Below, one piece after another: positions 46,830 to 58,619 of a DNA stretch of 64,000 bases; position 1 is the stretch's first letter, and every line of letters begins with the position of its first letter. Location of the stretch: contig NC_089455.1 of the NCBI RefSeq assembly GCF_026210795.1, forward strand, positions 1,984,001 to 2,048,000. The letters are read 5' to 3'. The notes beneath the pieces were generated by a model that worked only from the letters and a program-made list of their open reading frames with translations, ran no database searches and had not been told where the DNA came from. The stretch is from Rhizophagus irregularis (Eukaryota; Glomeromycota; Glomeromycetes; Glomerales; Glomeraceae). The position numbers were made by a program, and so were the translations under genes.

Positions 46830-47400
46830 TGGTTATATCAAATTATCTTTTATGCTTAACTGCTTAAGTAAGTTTGTTCAGCAAGTTAAATCTACTTGTA
46901 TTTTAATTTTCATAGGCTAAGTATGATATTTATATAGAAAAGCATATTTTTTTTAACGGTAATAACTTTTAAATTTTTCACTTTTTCGTTTATAACTTCA
47001 GAGCGTAATTACACCACTTCAATCAAATGAAATCAACTTTCTAAATTAATTGAAAGTTGTTCAGCAAGGTCGAAACTACTTATATATTAATTTTCATGAG
47101 TGTGGGTATAATACTTATGGAGAAAAGTGCATTTTTCATAACGGTACTAACTTCCGAATTTTTCATTTCTCCGTTTACAACTTCAGAGCGTAATTACACC
47201 TCTTTGGTCAAATGAAATCGACTTTCTAAATTAATTGAAAATTGTTCAGCAAGGTCGAAACTACCTACATATTAATTTTTATGGGTGTAAGTATAATACT
47301 TATGGAGAAATATACATTTTTTGTAATAGTATTAATTTCGAATTTTTCTTTTATTGTTTATTAACTTTATTAATTGAATATTGTTAATCTACTTGTATAT
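46830..47400. repeat. Tandem repeat of about 184 bp, three units
   Basis: TCAGCAAG anchors at 46879, 47061 and 47246 (spacings 182 and 185). Units contain CTTCAGAGCGTAATTACACC and AATCAACTTTCTAAATTAATTG. No coding frame. Confidence 0.8.
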
Positions 47401-47923
47401 TATGTTTAGTTTAGCTTCACAACATATTTAAAATTGGATTTAATAAAATATATTAATTAATAAATATATTTTATAAATTATATGTGTTATAATAAAAATT
47501 TAATTAGGTTAGAAGATTGATTTGCTTATTTTTATATAATTTTCGTTAAGGTTAGATATCAACAATGCTTAGCGATCATAGTAAAAACCTATGCTTAGAG
47601 CTACTAATAAAAAATATTTTTGGGACCTTACCTATATAAGTATTTTCCGGGTCCTACAAAGGTACTGTATACAGAGTACTCATCTTTAATCCAATCAACA
47701 GTTTGACTTAGCTTAAATCAACTCTCTCATAGACATTATAGACCCATCTAAAAAAAAATGAAATATTAATAACTGTTTTGTTAAAAGTATTTTAAAGAAA
47801 AACAATGAAAAACTTACCAAAATTCATGTACAAAAAGTCAAAGAACTAACTATCTAATAAAAAGAAAAAGAACAAACTGTCAGTAAATGTTCACTAGAAG
47901 ACAGAGTAAAAAATTTGCGCTTA

Positions 47924-48317
47924 GGGACGTGCCAGAAATCAGTTGATTTGAAAGGGATGGGGGAGTCAAGCTTCAGATCAGGTTTATATATATCATGTGA
48001 CATTTATATATTTAAATATAAATGTAAGTAATTTAGTTATTTTTATATAATTATTATAATGCAATTATTTTGACTTCTAGTCATCCAATTTTAATAAACT
48101 TTTTTTTAATTTATAGCTCTCATTTAGCTCTATAAATCTAGCTTTACAAAACAAAAAAAAAGTTTGTTCAAATTGAATCACTAGAAGCCAAGATAATTAT
48201 ATAATACTAATTATTATATATAATATTTAATATTCAATAGTAATAATTTTTTTAGCCAATCAAGGGTGGGGGTTAAGCTACTAATTGAGAGAAATCAGCT
48301 GATTTCTGGCACGCTCC
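47924..48317. mobile_element. 394-bp PIF/Harbinger-like MITE
   Basis: Terminal repeats GGGACGTGCCAGAAATCAGT and (reverse complement of right end) GGAGCGTGCCAGAAATCAGC are flanked by TTA on both sides (47921-47923 and 48318-48320), the usual PIF/Harbinger target. The interior has a foldback unit (CCAATTTTAATAAACTTTTT facing a run ending AATTGAATCACTAG). Confidence 0.75.
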
Positions 48318-49733
48318 TTACCAAAATTTCACATCTAAGGAAATTTAAAGAGTCACCTAAAAAAATGTAAAATATTAATAATAATGTTTGTTTAAAGAAG
48401 GATAAAATAAAAAAAATTGCACATACCAAAATCTTATGTCAAAAAATTTTTTTGATTTTGAAACCAAAAAAAAGTTAAAAACTCAAAACTTTTCAAAAAA
48501 GTTAAAAATGAAGTTTGACAGCTTGATTAAACTTTTTAAATAAAAAGTTTAAACAGTTTAGTTGATAAAAAAAAATAATTAAAAAAAACTTTGATAGTTC
48601 GATAGAAACTTTTTTTTTAAAAAAAAAATTACTTAAAAGTTTAAACTTCTCATAGTTCGATTAAGAAAAATTAAAAAAAATTTCAAAAGCTCAAAACTTT
48701 CAAAAAAAAAAAATTAAAAAAAAAGAAGATTTAATAGTTTGATTAAAACCTTTAAAAAAAAAATAGTTAAAAAGTATAATCAATATTTAGGATTTTTTTT
48801 GATCATCAATTCATCATCATCATCATATAATAAATAAAATATAAATAAATATGGATGCATAAATTTATTGACTTTAATCAAAACCTTTAAAAGAGTTTTA
48901 GTTCAAAATATACTAAAAGTCTAAATCCAATTGTCATAAGTCATAACACACATGATATACAAATACCTTTTTAATTATTTTTTTTTTTATAATAAAAATT
49001 AATAGTAAATTTTAGTATCAGTAAAATCATAAGCAATAAAATTATAATAATAAATTCTGTAAAATTGTAAGTGATAAAAATTAATAAAATTTTACAATTA
49101 ATTAATTAATTTAATTTAAGTATCAAATTAGATGTGTATTTAAATTTAAATTTAAGCTATTTTGTTTAATTAAACGTGTATGCTATTTAATTTAATTCAA
49201 GTATTAAATTTAGCTATTTAATTTTTAAAAAGCTATTAATTAATTTAAACTATTTTAAGTATTAAATTAGACGCATATTTAAGTATTTAAGTTAAAAGAA
49301 AAATATATTAAATGTAATTTATTTAAATATAAAAATACAAGATCATAAAGTTTATTTCCTAAATTTCTAAAGTTAATCTAAATAAATTTTTATTTTTCAC
49401 ATCTAATACGAAAATTATCCCTATAAAAATACAAAGTGATAAACAAAATGTTTCAAAATTGTAAAAGAACTAAAAATATCTTTAACATCTAATCCTATAA
49501 TATATCGAATGAAAGAATTACTAAACAGATGACATCATATAACTTTTCAATAAAAATTTAATTCATCAAGTAAATCACGTGATATTATATTAATAATAAT
49601 TGAATGATTAATTATACTTTTTTTAACTCTACTCTTTCCCTATTTCTCACATTTTTGTTTTCTTCCATTTTTACACTTTCGTCTTCCCCTTTTCCAATAT
49701 TTTTCCTTTTCTCTCTCTTTTATCTTTTTTAGA
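48318..49733. other. Poly-A-rich tandem repeats and AT spacer
   Basis: 48450-48800 is a degenerate tandem array of AAAAAGTTAAAAAnTCAAAAC and AGTTTGATTAAAACTTTTTA. From 48950 to 49330 there are repeats of AAGTATTAAATTAGA and CTATTTAATTTAA. No gene. Confidence 0.5.
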
Positions 49734-50311
49734 TGACTTTTCAGTTCTTTGGATATGGTATTTTTGTAAGTTTTGTAATTTTTTTATTTTCTTTATTACT
49801 TTATTGCGTTATTCATATAAATTTATAATATATTACATAAATTACGACATTTTTTTTATTTTATTCATGCAAAAAAAGAAAAATTACGCTTTATATTTTA
49901 AAAACAGCTACTAAATCTTTTTTTCTTTTTTTTAGATGGTTGATTCTTTGGCTCTTAGATGCATGTGAATTTTAGTGAAGAGGATTTTTTTAATTATATT
50001 AATAAAACATTTTGCTAATGTTTTTGTTATTTTTTTGTATATTGAAGGTAATATCAAGAATTATTTTTTTTGTAAGTTTCCCTTTGGACTTTTATTGGAT
50101 AGGCGGTAAGTTTCAAAACTAACTCCAAAATTTTAATTTTTTCTATTAAAGAATCAAAGTTGTTTACCATAGTTACTGATGATAGAGAAGTTTTTAAATT
50201 ATATGGTCAATTTTTAGTCGTTAATACAACAATCAAACAGTTTGCTTTTATTTCTGTTAATAGATTTGAAATTATTAATCAAACTGTACTGGAATACCCT
50301 CCAGTCTGTGA
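49734..50311 (+). other. Possible decayed multi-exon gene
   Basis: Short open pieces follow acceptor-like TTTTTTAG sites (ATGACTTTTCAG at 49734, then ATGGTTGATTC at 49936) and end at GTAAGT sites. The last piece (about 50124-50311) is open for about 60 codons: SIKESKLFTIVTDDREVFKL, later NQTVLEYPPVCE. The composition looks protein-like but no motif is recognised. Confidence 0.25.
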
Positions 50312-50506
50312 ATAGACAGCGACATGTCTTTCCTATAAGTATAATTTGTACAAGTACTATGCATTTTATTTACTATTTTAAGGAAAATAAATGCATTGAT
50401 GATCACAATCTAGAAAATAAAATGTATATACAAAATCTTTATTTCTTTAAAGATATTTAATATGTATTTTATATGGTTTATTTTGATTTTACATTTACAA
50501 TTAATT
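50312..50506. other. Spacer before the MITE
   Basis: AT-rich, nothing recognised. Confidence 0.3.
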
Positions 50507-50514
50507 ATTACAAG

Positions 50515-50665
50515 TAGAGCTCCAAAAATGACTCGCATAAACTCGCATTTTTGACTCGCATAATTGTAAATTTTCGTTTAATTATATTCTAACTTAATAA
50601 ATAGTACTTTAAAATTAAGGTTTTTGACTCGTGACTCGACTCAACTCAACTCATTAGGAGCTCTA
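50515..50665. mobile_element. 151-bp hAT-like MITE with TAGAGCTCC ends
   Basis: Ends TAGAGCTCC / GGAGCTCTA are flanked by the perfect 8-bp duplication ATTACAAG (50507-50514 and 50666-50673). The subterminal parts have repeated GACTCG and AACTC motifs. The ends match those of the 775-bp element in gene A (TAGAGYTCC). Confidence 0.92.
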
Positions 50666-50980
50666 ATTACAAGCAAATAAATTGACAGTAATTTGAGTTA
50701 TCTAATACTCAGTTTATACATGAATAATGTTTTGACATGATTTATTATATATGTGGCCACAACATGATTAAGATTTATTTTAAAAGCTATTATAGCATAA
50801 TTAAAATTTATTCTATATATGCCTACAATGTAATTATAATATCCGTCGTTAAGAAGACACTAATTTATTAATAACTTATTAAAGTTTTATTACATAATTT
50901 GTTATGTCAATCAACAATTTATTGAATTTTATTTATATAATTAGTTATGATGATGCTACGATATATTATATAAGTTGCTA

Positions 50981-51648
50981 CAGTGCGGTACCTCTATAAC
51001 TGACCTAATTTTATAGTCATAATGTAACATTTTCAAAAAGATGTTATGTTAGCAAAAAATAATATTTTAAAATTCTAACCGATAATTTTAATAAAGCATA
51101 GTATTAAAAGCTTTTAAACTTATCAGGTTAGATTAAAAAATAAAAAATTTTGCTAGTGTTACATAAGTTTGAAGTTCAGGTAATTTATTATGATGGGAAA
51201 AATTTGAGAATAAGTGATTTTTGTGTAACATAAAAAAAAATAATCATTTGATAGTGCTTATTAAAATAAATCATTTTAGCTTATAAACTTACCCATACTT
51301 TATTGAAAAAAAATTAAAAAAAATTTTGGTAATTTTTATTTATTACAAATTATATTATGCCTATTTCTCAAAAAGGAATTACAGGAAAACTTGCTAAAAA
51401 AATATAAATTCTATAGAATCAAATTATTTATATAAAAAATTGTGCATAATTCTAATTAACATTAAGTATTGCATTAGCCAATTAAATTTATTTTAAGTCA
51501 TGTGATTTTGCAAAAAAAAATCGAAAAAATATTTTTATTTGCTTAATGTATTTATCTTTTTAAAAGCTATCTAATTTTAAAATTTTATAAAATTCTGACC
51601 ATTAGATCACAAGATATAAGGGGTACCTATTATAGAGGTACCGCACTG
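50981..51648. mobile_element. 668-bp pogo-like MITE with TA target
   Basis: Ends CAGTGCGGTACCTCTATAA and its inverted copy are flanked by TA (50979-50980 and 51649-51650). CAGTnnnnnnACCTCTATAA ends are typical of pogo-like Tc1/mariner elements. The interior is AT-rich without a transposase frame. Confidence 0.85.
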
Positions 51649-51689
51649 TATCAATGATATTACGATTTATTGACGATCTGTGAATATCG

Positions 51690-51845
51690 CCTTAATATCC
51701 AGTAACTAAACCTATGACGAAGCCGTAACTAACTCATGACTAACTCATGACTAACATGTGATTAACTCTTTTCCTGATTGTTTACAAGTTGGCCATGGTT
51801 TAGTCACGACTTCGTCTTGGTTTGACATGTTTCTGTAAAGATGAA
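51690..51845. repeat. Foldback with GACGAAG arms and ACTAACTCATG repeats
   Basis: Left AAACCTATGACGAAGCCGT and right (reverse complement) AAACCAAGACGAAGTCGTGA form an imperfect hairpin around tandem GACTAACTCAT repeats. Probably a small MITE; no target duplication found. Confidence 0.5.
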
Positions 51846-51849
51846 GAAA

Positions 51850-53518
51850 TCATCTGGATGCTCTAATTACACCTTATACCACAGTCCAATTAAATCCGAT
51901 AGTTAAACTATTTCAAGTCCTGAATATATTCTTCAACATTGGATTCGTTCATATAACCAACGCATGGAGGAAGGAATTTACTGTAATAAGTTCATTAAAG
52001 AATAATTTACGACGTATGTGCCATCCTTCATTTTTCTCCGATATAGCAAGTCCTTTATATTAAAGAATAATCACCAAATAGATTAATGTATTAGAACTTT
52101 ATGACGAATCAAACGGAGAACAAAAAAAAATATTTTTTTTATTTGTATAAATAATAATAGTGTGTACCATATAAATACTATCATAGCACCTAAATTTTTT
52201 ACATATTAGAATTTAAGATCGTCTATATAAAATGTAGTAGTTTTAGTAATTATCCATAATAAAATATTACAAAATTAATGTGACCTAATTTAAGCATGAT
52301 TAATTAATCGTTAAGATATTCACATGCTACTTGAAAGCCAACTAAATCTCGTCACTATCCAGAAATTGCTCACGCGCATCATGCTATTAGATCATGAGTT
52401 ATAGGAATCTAAAATTATAACACTCATGTTCAACGAGTGAAAATAAAATACTTAAGAACCCTTTTTTCAACTATTTGTGTGTAACGATCGTATTAACTCA
52501 TTATAAATTTTAAAGGCTATGATTTACAAAATTTTTATAATGGTATCTTTTAATTAAATATGTCAAAGATGTACAATCTTTTGGGCATTGCATATAAACA
52601 AGCGTACATATTTGTTTTTTTAATTAATGGCCAAGGCACTTTGCTAAAAATATATAAGCTAAAAATCCATTCCTTGGCCCCTTAATGAACAGCCTTTAAC
52701 TCACCGATATTTCATCTTAATAAAGTTCTGTTAAATGTTGAACAGTTTCATCTTTTTTATGCACAAGTTTCAAATTCTTGCAAGGAGAATTAAAAAAAAA
52801 AAAAAATTTTCACGTTTTGAACTTTATTTTGAAGTCAACGAACAGAAAATTTTTGTTTTGGCGTACATTTTTTTACTTTTTGTTTGTTACATTGCATGGA
52901 TATTAAGTCCTATGTAACTACGATTCGTGATTCAAAACACGCTAATAACGAAAAATAATAATATCTTTAATATTATTTATCAAAATTAACACATGTTATC
53001 ATCTTAACAAATAATCTGACTATATTAATAAAGGACCCTGCGTATCCCTCGGCACAAAAAGATGAGTAATTCTCTCTCACAAGCAATTTCGCCAATTAGC
53101 GACTTAGATGATCTGCTGATAATCCGTTGCTGGTCTTTTTTAAACTAGAGAAATTTCTCATCTTTCGTTGTTATTATTCAATCGAAGTACATACAATAAC
53201 AGCCGTCTGATTTAAGTCCAACGAATAAAATTAATTTTGTATATAAAAGTATTTATATATGCAAATAACAAAAAAAATTATGCAATGCAATGGGCAAAAT
53301 GAACAATGAATATATGTGGCGTTATTTTTTTTTCGTAATGTGCGTTTAACTCGGTATTTTTTTTTTGTGCAGCAAATAAGCATACATTTATTGTAAACTT
53401 GCATACATGTATATTTTTGTTGTGTAAATATTTTCATTTTAAATATTTGTTTATTTTATCAAGTAAAGAATATAAATATTTTTTTTTATTTTGGCAAAAC
53501 CGGGGAAAACATATAAAA
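51850..53518. other. Gene-free stretch
   Basis: Only short ORFs of AT-rich or Lys/Phe-rich composition (for example 52735-52917). No gene supported. Confidence 0.4.
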
Positions 53519-53537
53519 AGTGAGGAAAATCCTCACT
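53519..53537. promoter_or_regulatory. Perfect 8-bp hairpin upstream of the secreted-protein gene
   Basis: AGTGAGGA, a 3-nt AAA loop, then TCCTCACT. It lies 173 bp before the start codon at 53710. Role unknown; could be a structured 5' leader or a palindromic protein site. Confidence 0.3.
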
Positions 53538-53709
53538 CCAATTTTTTATTTCAAAATAACTTTTGATTTAAAACAATTTTTTTTTGAATATAAGAATTTA
53601 TTTTAAACACAACGACAAACGTCGCTATAATTTAACAAATAACAAAAAAAAATCTATTTATTTAAAAAAAAAACCTCCCGTTTGATATAAAGAAAATCAG
53701 CTTGTAAAA

Positions 53710-54198
53710 ATGAAAACCACATTTCTCTCAAATTTAATTCACTTTCCAATAATGATGACAAGTGCATTGTTAAATTCATTAAATATCAGAACTCATTCCA
53801 CACAAATAACCCCACTTGAAACAACAAAACGTCAAACAGCCCGTGTTCAATTTCGTAAATCAAATCGTAAAAAAGAAGAATTCATTGGTACATTAACATT
53901 TATTTCTTCCAATACAAAAGACTCGACCGTAACTAAAACTGTGGCTTACGGTCAATGGTTTAATATTCATGATACAAATCCATTAAATTATGAATTTGTC
54001 ATATATAAAAATGGGGAAATACTCAAAGACTTAACAGTTAATATACAAAGAAATTTATCCATTAACAAAAATGGTGCTAAATTATTGACCACTTTTGACG
54101 AATTAGAATTAGATGGTTCACAAAATATTATTGGAGGTTGTATATATATAAGTAATCAAGGCAGAGTTATTTCTAAAGCTGAAATTTGTAAAATTTAA
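53710..54198 (+). CDS. Putative secreted protein, 162 residues, unknown function
   Basis: Single open exon from ATG to TAA. The first 25-30 residues (MKTTFLSNLIHFPIMMTSAL ...) are hydrophobic with a Lys near the start, compatible with a signal peptide. The mature part is Lys/Thr/Asn-rich, begins with a basic stretch (RKSNRKKEEF) and then looks beta-rich (FIGTLTFISSNT, YEFVIYKNGEILKDLTVNIQ, GGCIYISNQGRVISKAEI). Only two Cys (in GGCIY and EICKI). No domain recognised. Small secreted proteins of this kind are effector candidates in these fungi, but nothing here proves that. The gene lies upstream of the BTB-TLDc cluster, with no sign of shared regulation. Confidence 0.6.
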   Translation: MKTTFLSNLIHFPIMMTSALLNSLNIRTHSTQITPLETTKRQTARVQFRKSNRKKEEFIGTLTFISSNTKDSTVTKTVAYGQWFNIHDTNPLNYEFVIYKNGEILKDLTVNIQRNLSINKNGAKLLTTFDELELDGSQNIIGGCIYISNQGRVISKAEICKI

Positions 54199-54878
54199 TA
54201 ATATAAATAATAATAATTGTATAATTTATGTAATAATTTTTTTAATCCATACTTTATAATATATACGAACATTTTATTAATAGAGTTAATATGAATCATT
54301 TTAGGTCTGTGACCAAAATGATTTCAAAATTATAAAAAAATAAATATTACTTGGTTAATTGATTTATAAGAATAAAAAATAAATTTTCGAATTTACAAAT
54401 CGTATCATAACTATAAACCGTAATTGTTTAAATGTTTGTCCAATGTTAGAATTAACTCAATGTAATTAATCTGAACTCGGTGAGCTCGGTCATCACAAAA
54501 TTTGTAATACATAACATTTATTTCAGTTATTTTTCTCAAATTTTTCCGATTCCCTAATTTTTTGCGTCACCATCTCGGATCACTCAGATGGTTTTCATAT
54601 ACTAGCCAATCCCAAATAACTTTTTTTGTGATCCTTAAATAATGAATTTTGTTTGTTTATTTCATTTATGTATATTGTTCACTTTATATAATATATTAAT
54701 GTTATACTGTATACTGTATTCACTTTTATTCATACTTGTAATATACTATTTAATCCAGAATATTCTATTTAAAGTGTGAATAATTATTAAGTCGATAAGT
54801 AATTGAAACCATCTATAACCGTTACGTCTAATCCTGAGGCTAAGGATATGTGTTTGAGAATATCGTTTGGGAATTAAT
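54199..54878. other. Spacer
   Basis: AT-rich, no gene recognised; may include 3' untranslated regions of the secreted-protein gene. Confidence 0.35.
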
Positions 54879-55140
54879 CTAGTACCTCACACAATCTATA
54901 ATTTCGGGATATTGTTTTAGGCGGTTGATTAATAATTTAGTCTCTTTGCCTTCGTCAAAATTATCATGTAATTGTTCGTTTTTATTTACCGTTGGGCTCG
55001 GGTTTTTAACTCTGTCAGGGATTGTTGATATTCTGATCATTAATTTAGTTTGATCATAACATAAAGTTAAAAACTCGCTTGAAATTAATTTGGTTAACAT
55101 AAAAGCATAATTTGAATCATTTGGATCATATGTTCAACTT
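54879..55140 (-). pseudogene. Exon-like remnant of unknown gene
   Basis: The minus strand is open for about 83 codons from just after a TGA at 55136-55134 to TAG at 54881-54879: YDPNDSNYAFMLTKLISSEF, then IRISTIPDRVKNPSPTV and ETKLLINRLKQYPEIIDCV. The composition is protein-like and balanced, unlike random AT-rich ORFs nearby. The preceding frame (SSGAS-stop) looks continuous, so the TGA may be a nonsense change. Family not recognised. Confidence 0.4.
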
Positions 55141-55258
55141 GCGCCAGATGATATAAAGCTTTGCACTTAATTTAGTAACCGATCGACTTTTATTAAAATT
55201 TAAATATTTAATAAGCAAAAGTTGCAGTAACTCCCCTAAATAAATTATAAACTACAAT

Positions 55259-56800
55259 ATGTCTAAACAATTTCTTTCGAAATTGAGTCAAAATTATATT
55301 GAATTATTGGATGATGATGAATATTATGATATTACAATTGAAGTTGGAAAAGATCCAACCGTCAAAATATTTCGTGCACATATGAATATTTTGTGTTACC
55401 GTTCGCCATATTTACGACGAGTTTTAACTTCTAATAAAAATAATAATAATGGTGGATTATCTCATTTAAAATTACCAAATATTTTACCAGAAATCTTTCA
55501 AATTTTATTAAAGTAGGTTATAGATTTTGATAAATTTTTTAATAGTATTTTTCTTTTTTTTTTTAATTTTATTTTAAATTTTTAATAGATATATTTATGG
55601 TGGAAACCTTTTATTGAGTGAGCAGGATACTTCCGATATTCTCAAAGTGTTGGTCGCTGCAGATGAATTACAACTTGATGAATTAGTTGATTATTTACAA
55701 ACATATTTAATTGAAAAGAAATCTTCTTGGATGGAACAACGTTTTGAACTTATTCATCGAACAAGTTTTCAATCTAATCATTTATTAAACCTACAAAAAT
55801 TTTGTACAGATTTTATGACCAAATTCCCTGAAAAGGTTTTTAAATCACTTGACTTCGCTTCACTTCCTTAGTTTCACTTCTTCAAAGAGATGATTTACAA
55901 ATGAAAGAAATCGAAATTTGGGAATATGTAATAAAATGGGGACTTGAAAAAAATTTTACACTTACTTCAGATCCTGCAACTTGGACTGATTATGATTTTA
56001 AAACAATGAAAAATACTTTACGATGTTGTTTACCTTTGATAAGATTTTATAGTTTATCTTCCAAAGATTTTTTGGAAAAAGTTCATCCATATAAAAAATT
56101 GTTAAAACCTCAGCTTTATGAAGATTTATTAAAATATTATTTGGATTTTAAGAGTAAACCAAGTATTTATTATTTACCTCCTAGACATGGAAAACTTGAT
56201 TCAGAAATCATTAATATAAAGATTGCTTCTTTAATTTCAAAATGGATTGATAGAATAAATGATAACTGTAAATGTGCTCTAAATGGATTATATTTACCAT
56301 ATGAATTCAAATTATTATTAAGAGGAAGTCGTGATGGATTCAGTCCTAGCAAATTTCATTCTTTATGTGAAAATAAACCTAAAACTGTTACATTTATTAA
56401 AGTAAAAAAACCAATCGATTTTCAATTTAATTTCTTACAAAATCCAAGTAAAATTTTTGTCAGTGGTGATGAAATTCTTGGTGGATATAATCCTATTATT
56501 TGGGAAACTACTAAAAATTGGGGTGAAGCTAAAGATAGTTTTATATTTTCTCTTAAGAATAAGAATAACTTAATTAAAGATGAAAAGATAAGTCGTGTAA
56601 AGCAAATAGATTCTGCGTTAAATTATGGTAAAAATTATGGTCCATCATTTGGTAAGGATCTTATTATATATGGGTCTAGTGACACTAAAGATTATGATGA
56701 TAATGTTTGTAAGTTAGTTTATTACGAAGAAAAGATAAGAGATACAGAAGACAAATTTTCTATAGAAGATTATGAAGTATTCCAAATTATAAAATTATAA
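55259..56800 (+). pseudogene. BTB-BACK-TLDc protein, copy 1, frameshifted by a 10-nt deletion
   Basis: Exon 1 is 55259-55512 (MSKQFLSKLSQNYIELL; BTB: YYDITIEVGKDP, FRAHMNILCYRSPYLRR). A GT-AG intron follows, then exon 2 from 55589 (YIYGGNLLL, completing BTB, then BACK helices). At 55869 the bases for EKS of the intact neighbour are lost (10-nt deletion), giving a TAG. After it the downstream frame stays open through the TLDc domain (FKLLLRGSRDGFSPSKFHSL, EILGGYNPIIWE, YGPSFGKDLIIYGSSD) to 56800. Copy 1 also has 17 extra residues (PIDFQFNFLQNPSK region, 56410-56460) inside the TLDc domain. TLDc proteins are linked to oxidative stress and V-ATPase; BTB mediates protein binding and cullin-3 recruitment. 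Very close to copy 2. Confidence 0.9.
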
Positions 56801-57103
56801 TTCATAAGATTAAAATTACTTGAGTAAAAATAGCGCAACCAGTGATGTATTACATAAATTATATAATTTGTAAACGTTTGACCTTTAAAATTTAAATCCA
56901 GCTCTCCTCAACCTACGTAAATTCAATTGTTCGCCGTATTTAGTTCTTTCAATAATTATTTTGATTTCGTTCACATTACTTTAAAAAAATGTATTACAGT
57001 ACTTACAGTTTATATTACTAAATAAGTAAGCAATCATCATTATATACATGTCCGGTTTTTTTAGAATCTAAGCCATAATTTTTTTTTTTTTTTACCGCAA
57101 AAA
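56801..57103. other. Spacer and promoter side of BTB-TLDc copy 2
   Basis: AT-rich spacer with a T15 run just before the start codon of copy 2 (57080-57095). No other feature. Confidence 0.4.
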
Positions 57104-58619
57104 ATGTCTACCCAATTTTTTGAGAATTTAAGCCGAAATTATATTAAAATTTTAGAAGATAGTGAATATTATGATGTTACAATTGAAGTTGGGAAAGACC
57201 CAAATATAAAAATATTTCGTGCGCACATGAATATTTTGTGTCATCGTTCTCCATATTTACGTCGAGCTTTGGCTTCTAATAATAAAAAAAATAATAATAG
57301 TGGTAACTTGTCTCATATAAAATTACCAAATATTTTACCAGAAATCTTTCAAATTATATTAAAGTAAGTTATAAATATTATTCAATATATTAGTATACTT
57401 TCACATATTATTTATAGGTTAAAAATAAAATTTATATTTTACTAGATATATTTATGGTGGAATTCTTTCATTGAATGAACAGAATACTTCAGATATTTTT
57501 AAAGTATTGGTTGCTGCAGATGAATTATTACTTAACGAATTAGTTGATTACTTACAAACATATTTAATTGATAACAAAGCGAATTGGATAGAACAACATT
57601 TCGAACTTGCTCATCGAATAAGCTTTCAATCTAATAATTTGTTAAGACTTCAGAAATTTTGTACAAATTTTATGGCGGAATCTCCTGACAAGGTTTTTGA
57701 ATTACTCGATTTCACTTCACTTCCTGAAAAATCTTTAATCTCACTTCTTCAAAGGGATGATTTACAAATGAAAGAAATCGAAGTTTGGGAACATGTTTTA
57801 AAATGGGGACTTACAAAAAATCCTACGCTTGTTTCATATCCTTCAACTTGGACAGATGATGATTTCAAAACAATGGAAAACACTTTGCGATGTTGTTTAC
57901 CTTTGATTAGATTTTATAGTTTATCTTCCAAAGATTTTTTGGAAAAAGTTCATCCATATAAAAAATTGTTAAAACCTCAGCTTTATGAAGATTTATTAAA
58001 ATATTATTTGGATTTTAAGAGTGAACCAAGTAATGATTATTTACCTCCTAGACGTGGAAAACTTGATTCAAAAATCGTTAATATAAAGATTGCTTCTTTA
58101 GTTTCAAAATGGATTGATAAAATAAATGAAAATTGTAAATGCGCTCTAAGTGGATTATATTTACCATATGAATTCAAATTATTATTAAGAGGAAGTAGTG
58201 ATGGATTTAGTCCTAGCATATTTCATTCTTTATGTGAATATAAATTTAAAACTGTTACATTCATTAAAATAAAAGGAACAGATGAAATTCTCGGTGGATA
58301 TAATCCTATTATTTGGGAAACTACTAAAAATTGGGGTGAAGCTAAAGATAGTTTTATATTTTCTCTTAAGAACAAGAAAAATATTATTGAAGATGAAAAG
58401 ATAAGTTATGTAAAGGAAGTTGATTCTGCGTTAAATTATGGTAAAAATTATGGACCATCATTTGGTAAGGATCTTGTTATATATGGGTCTAGTGATACTA
58501 AAGATTATGATGATAATGTTTGTAAGTTAGTTTATTATGAAAAAAAGATAAGAGATACAGAAAACAAGTTTTCTATAGAAGATTACGAAGTATTTCAAAT
58601 TATAAATAAAAATGATTAG
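57104..58619 (+). CDS. BTB-BACK-TLDc protein, copy 2, intact
   Basis: Exons 57104-57363 and 57446-58619, GTAAGT donor and TAG acceptor, phase 2 junction (LK-YIYGG). About 477 residues. BTB about residues 20-120 (EYYDVTIEVGKDP, IFRAHMNILCHRSPYLRRAL, LPNILPEIFQIILKYIYGG), BACK about 130-250 (DLQMKEIEVWEHVLKWGL, CLPLIRFYSLSSKDF), TLDc about 310-470 (YLPYEFKLLLRGSSDGFSP, GTDEILGGYNPIIWE, DSFIFSLKN, YGPSFGKDLVIYGSSD). The start MSTQFFENLSRNYI is conserved in all copies of the cluster. Probably a cytosolic adaptor for ubiquitin ligation or stress response; substrate unknown. It is the only copy both complete and open in the window. Confidence 0.93.

Noticed and set aside
52735-52917. Small membrane protein of 60 residues
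   Set aside because: Lys/Phe-rich AT-driven composition, an A-run inside, and no supporting context.
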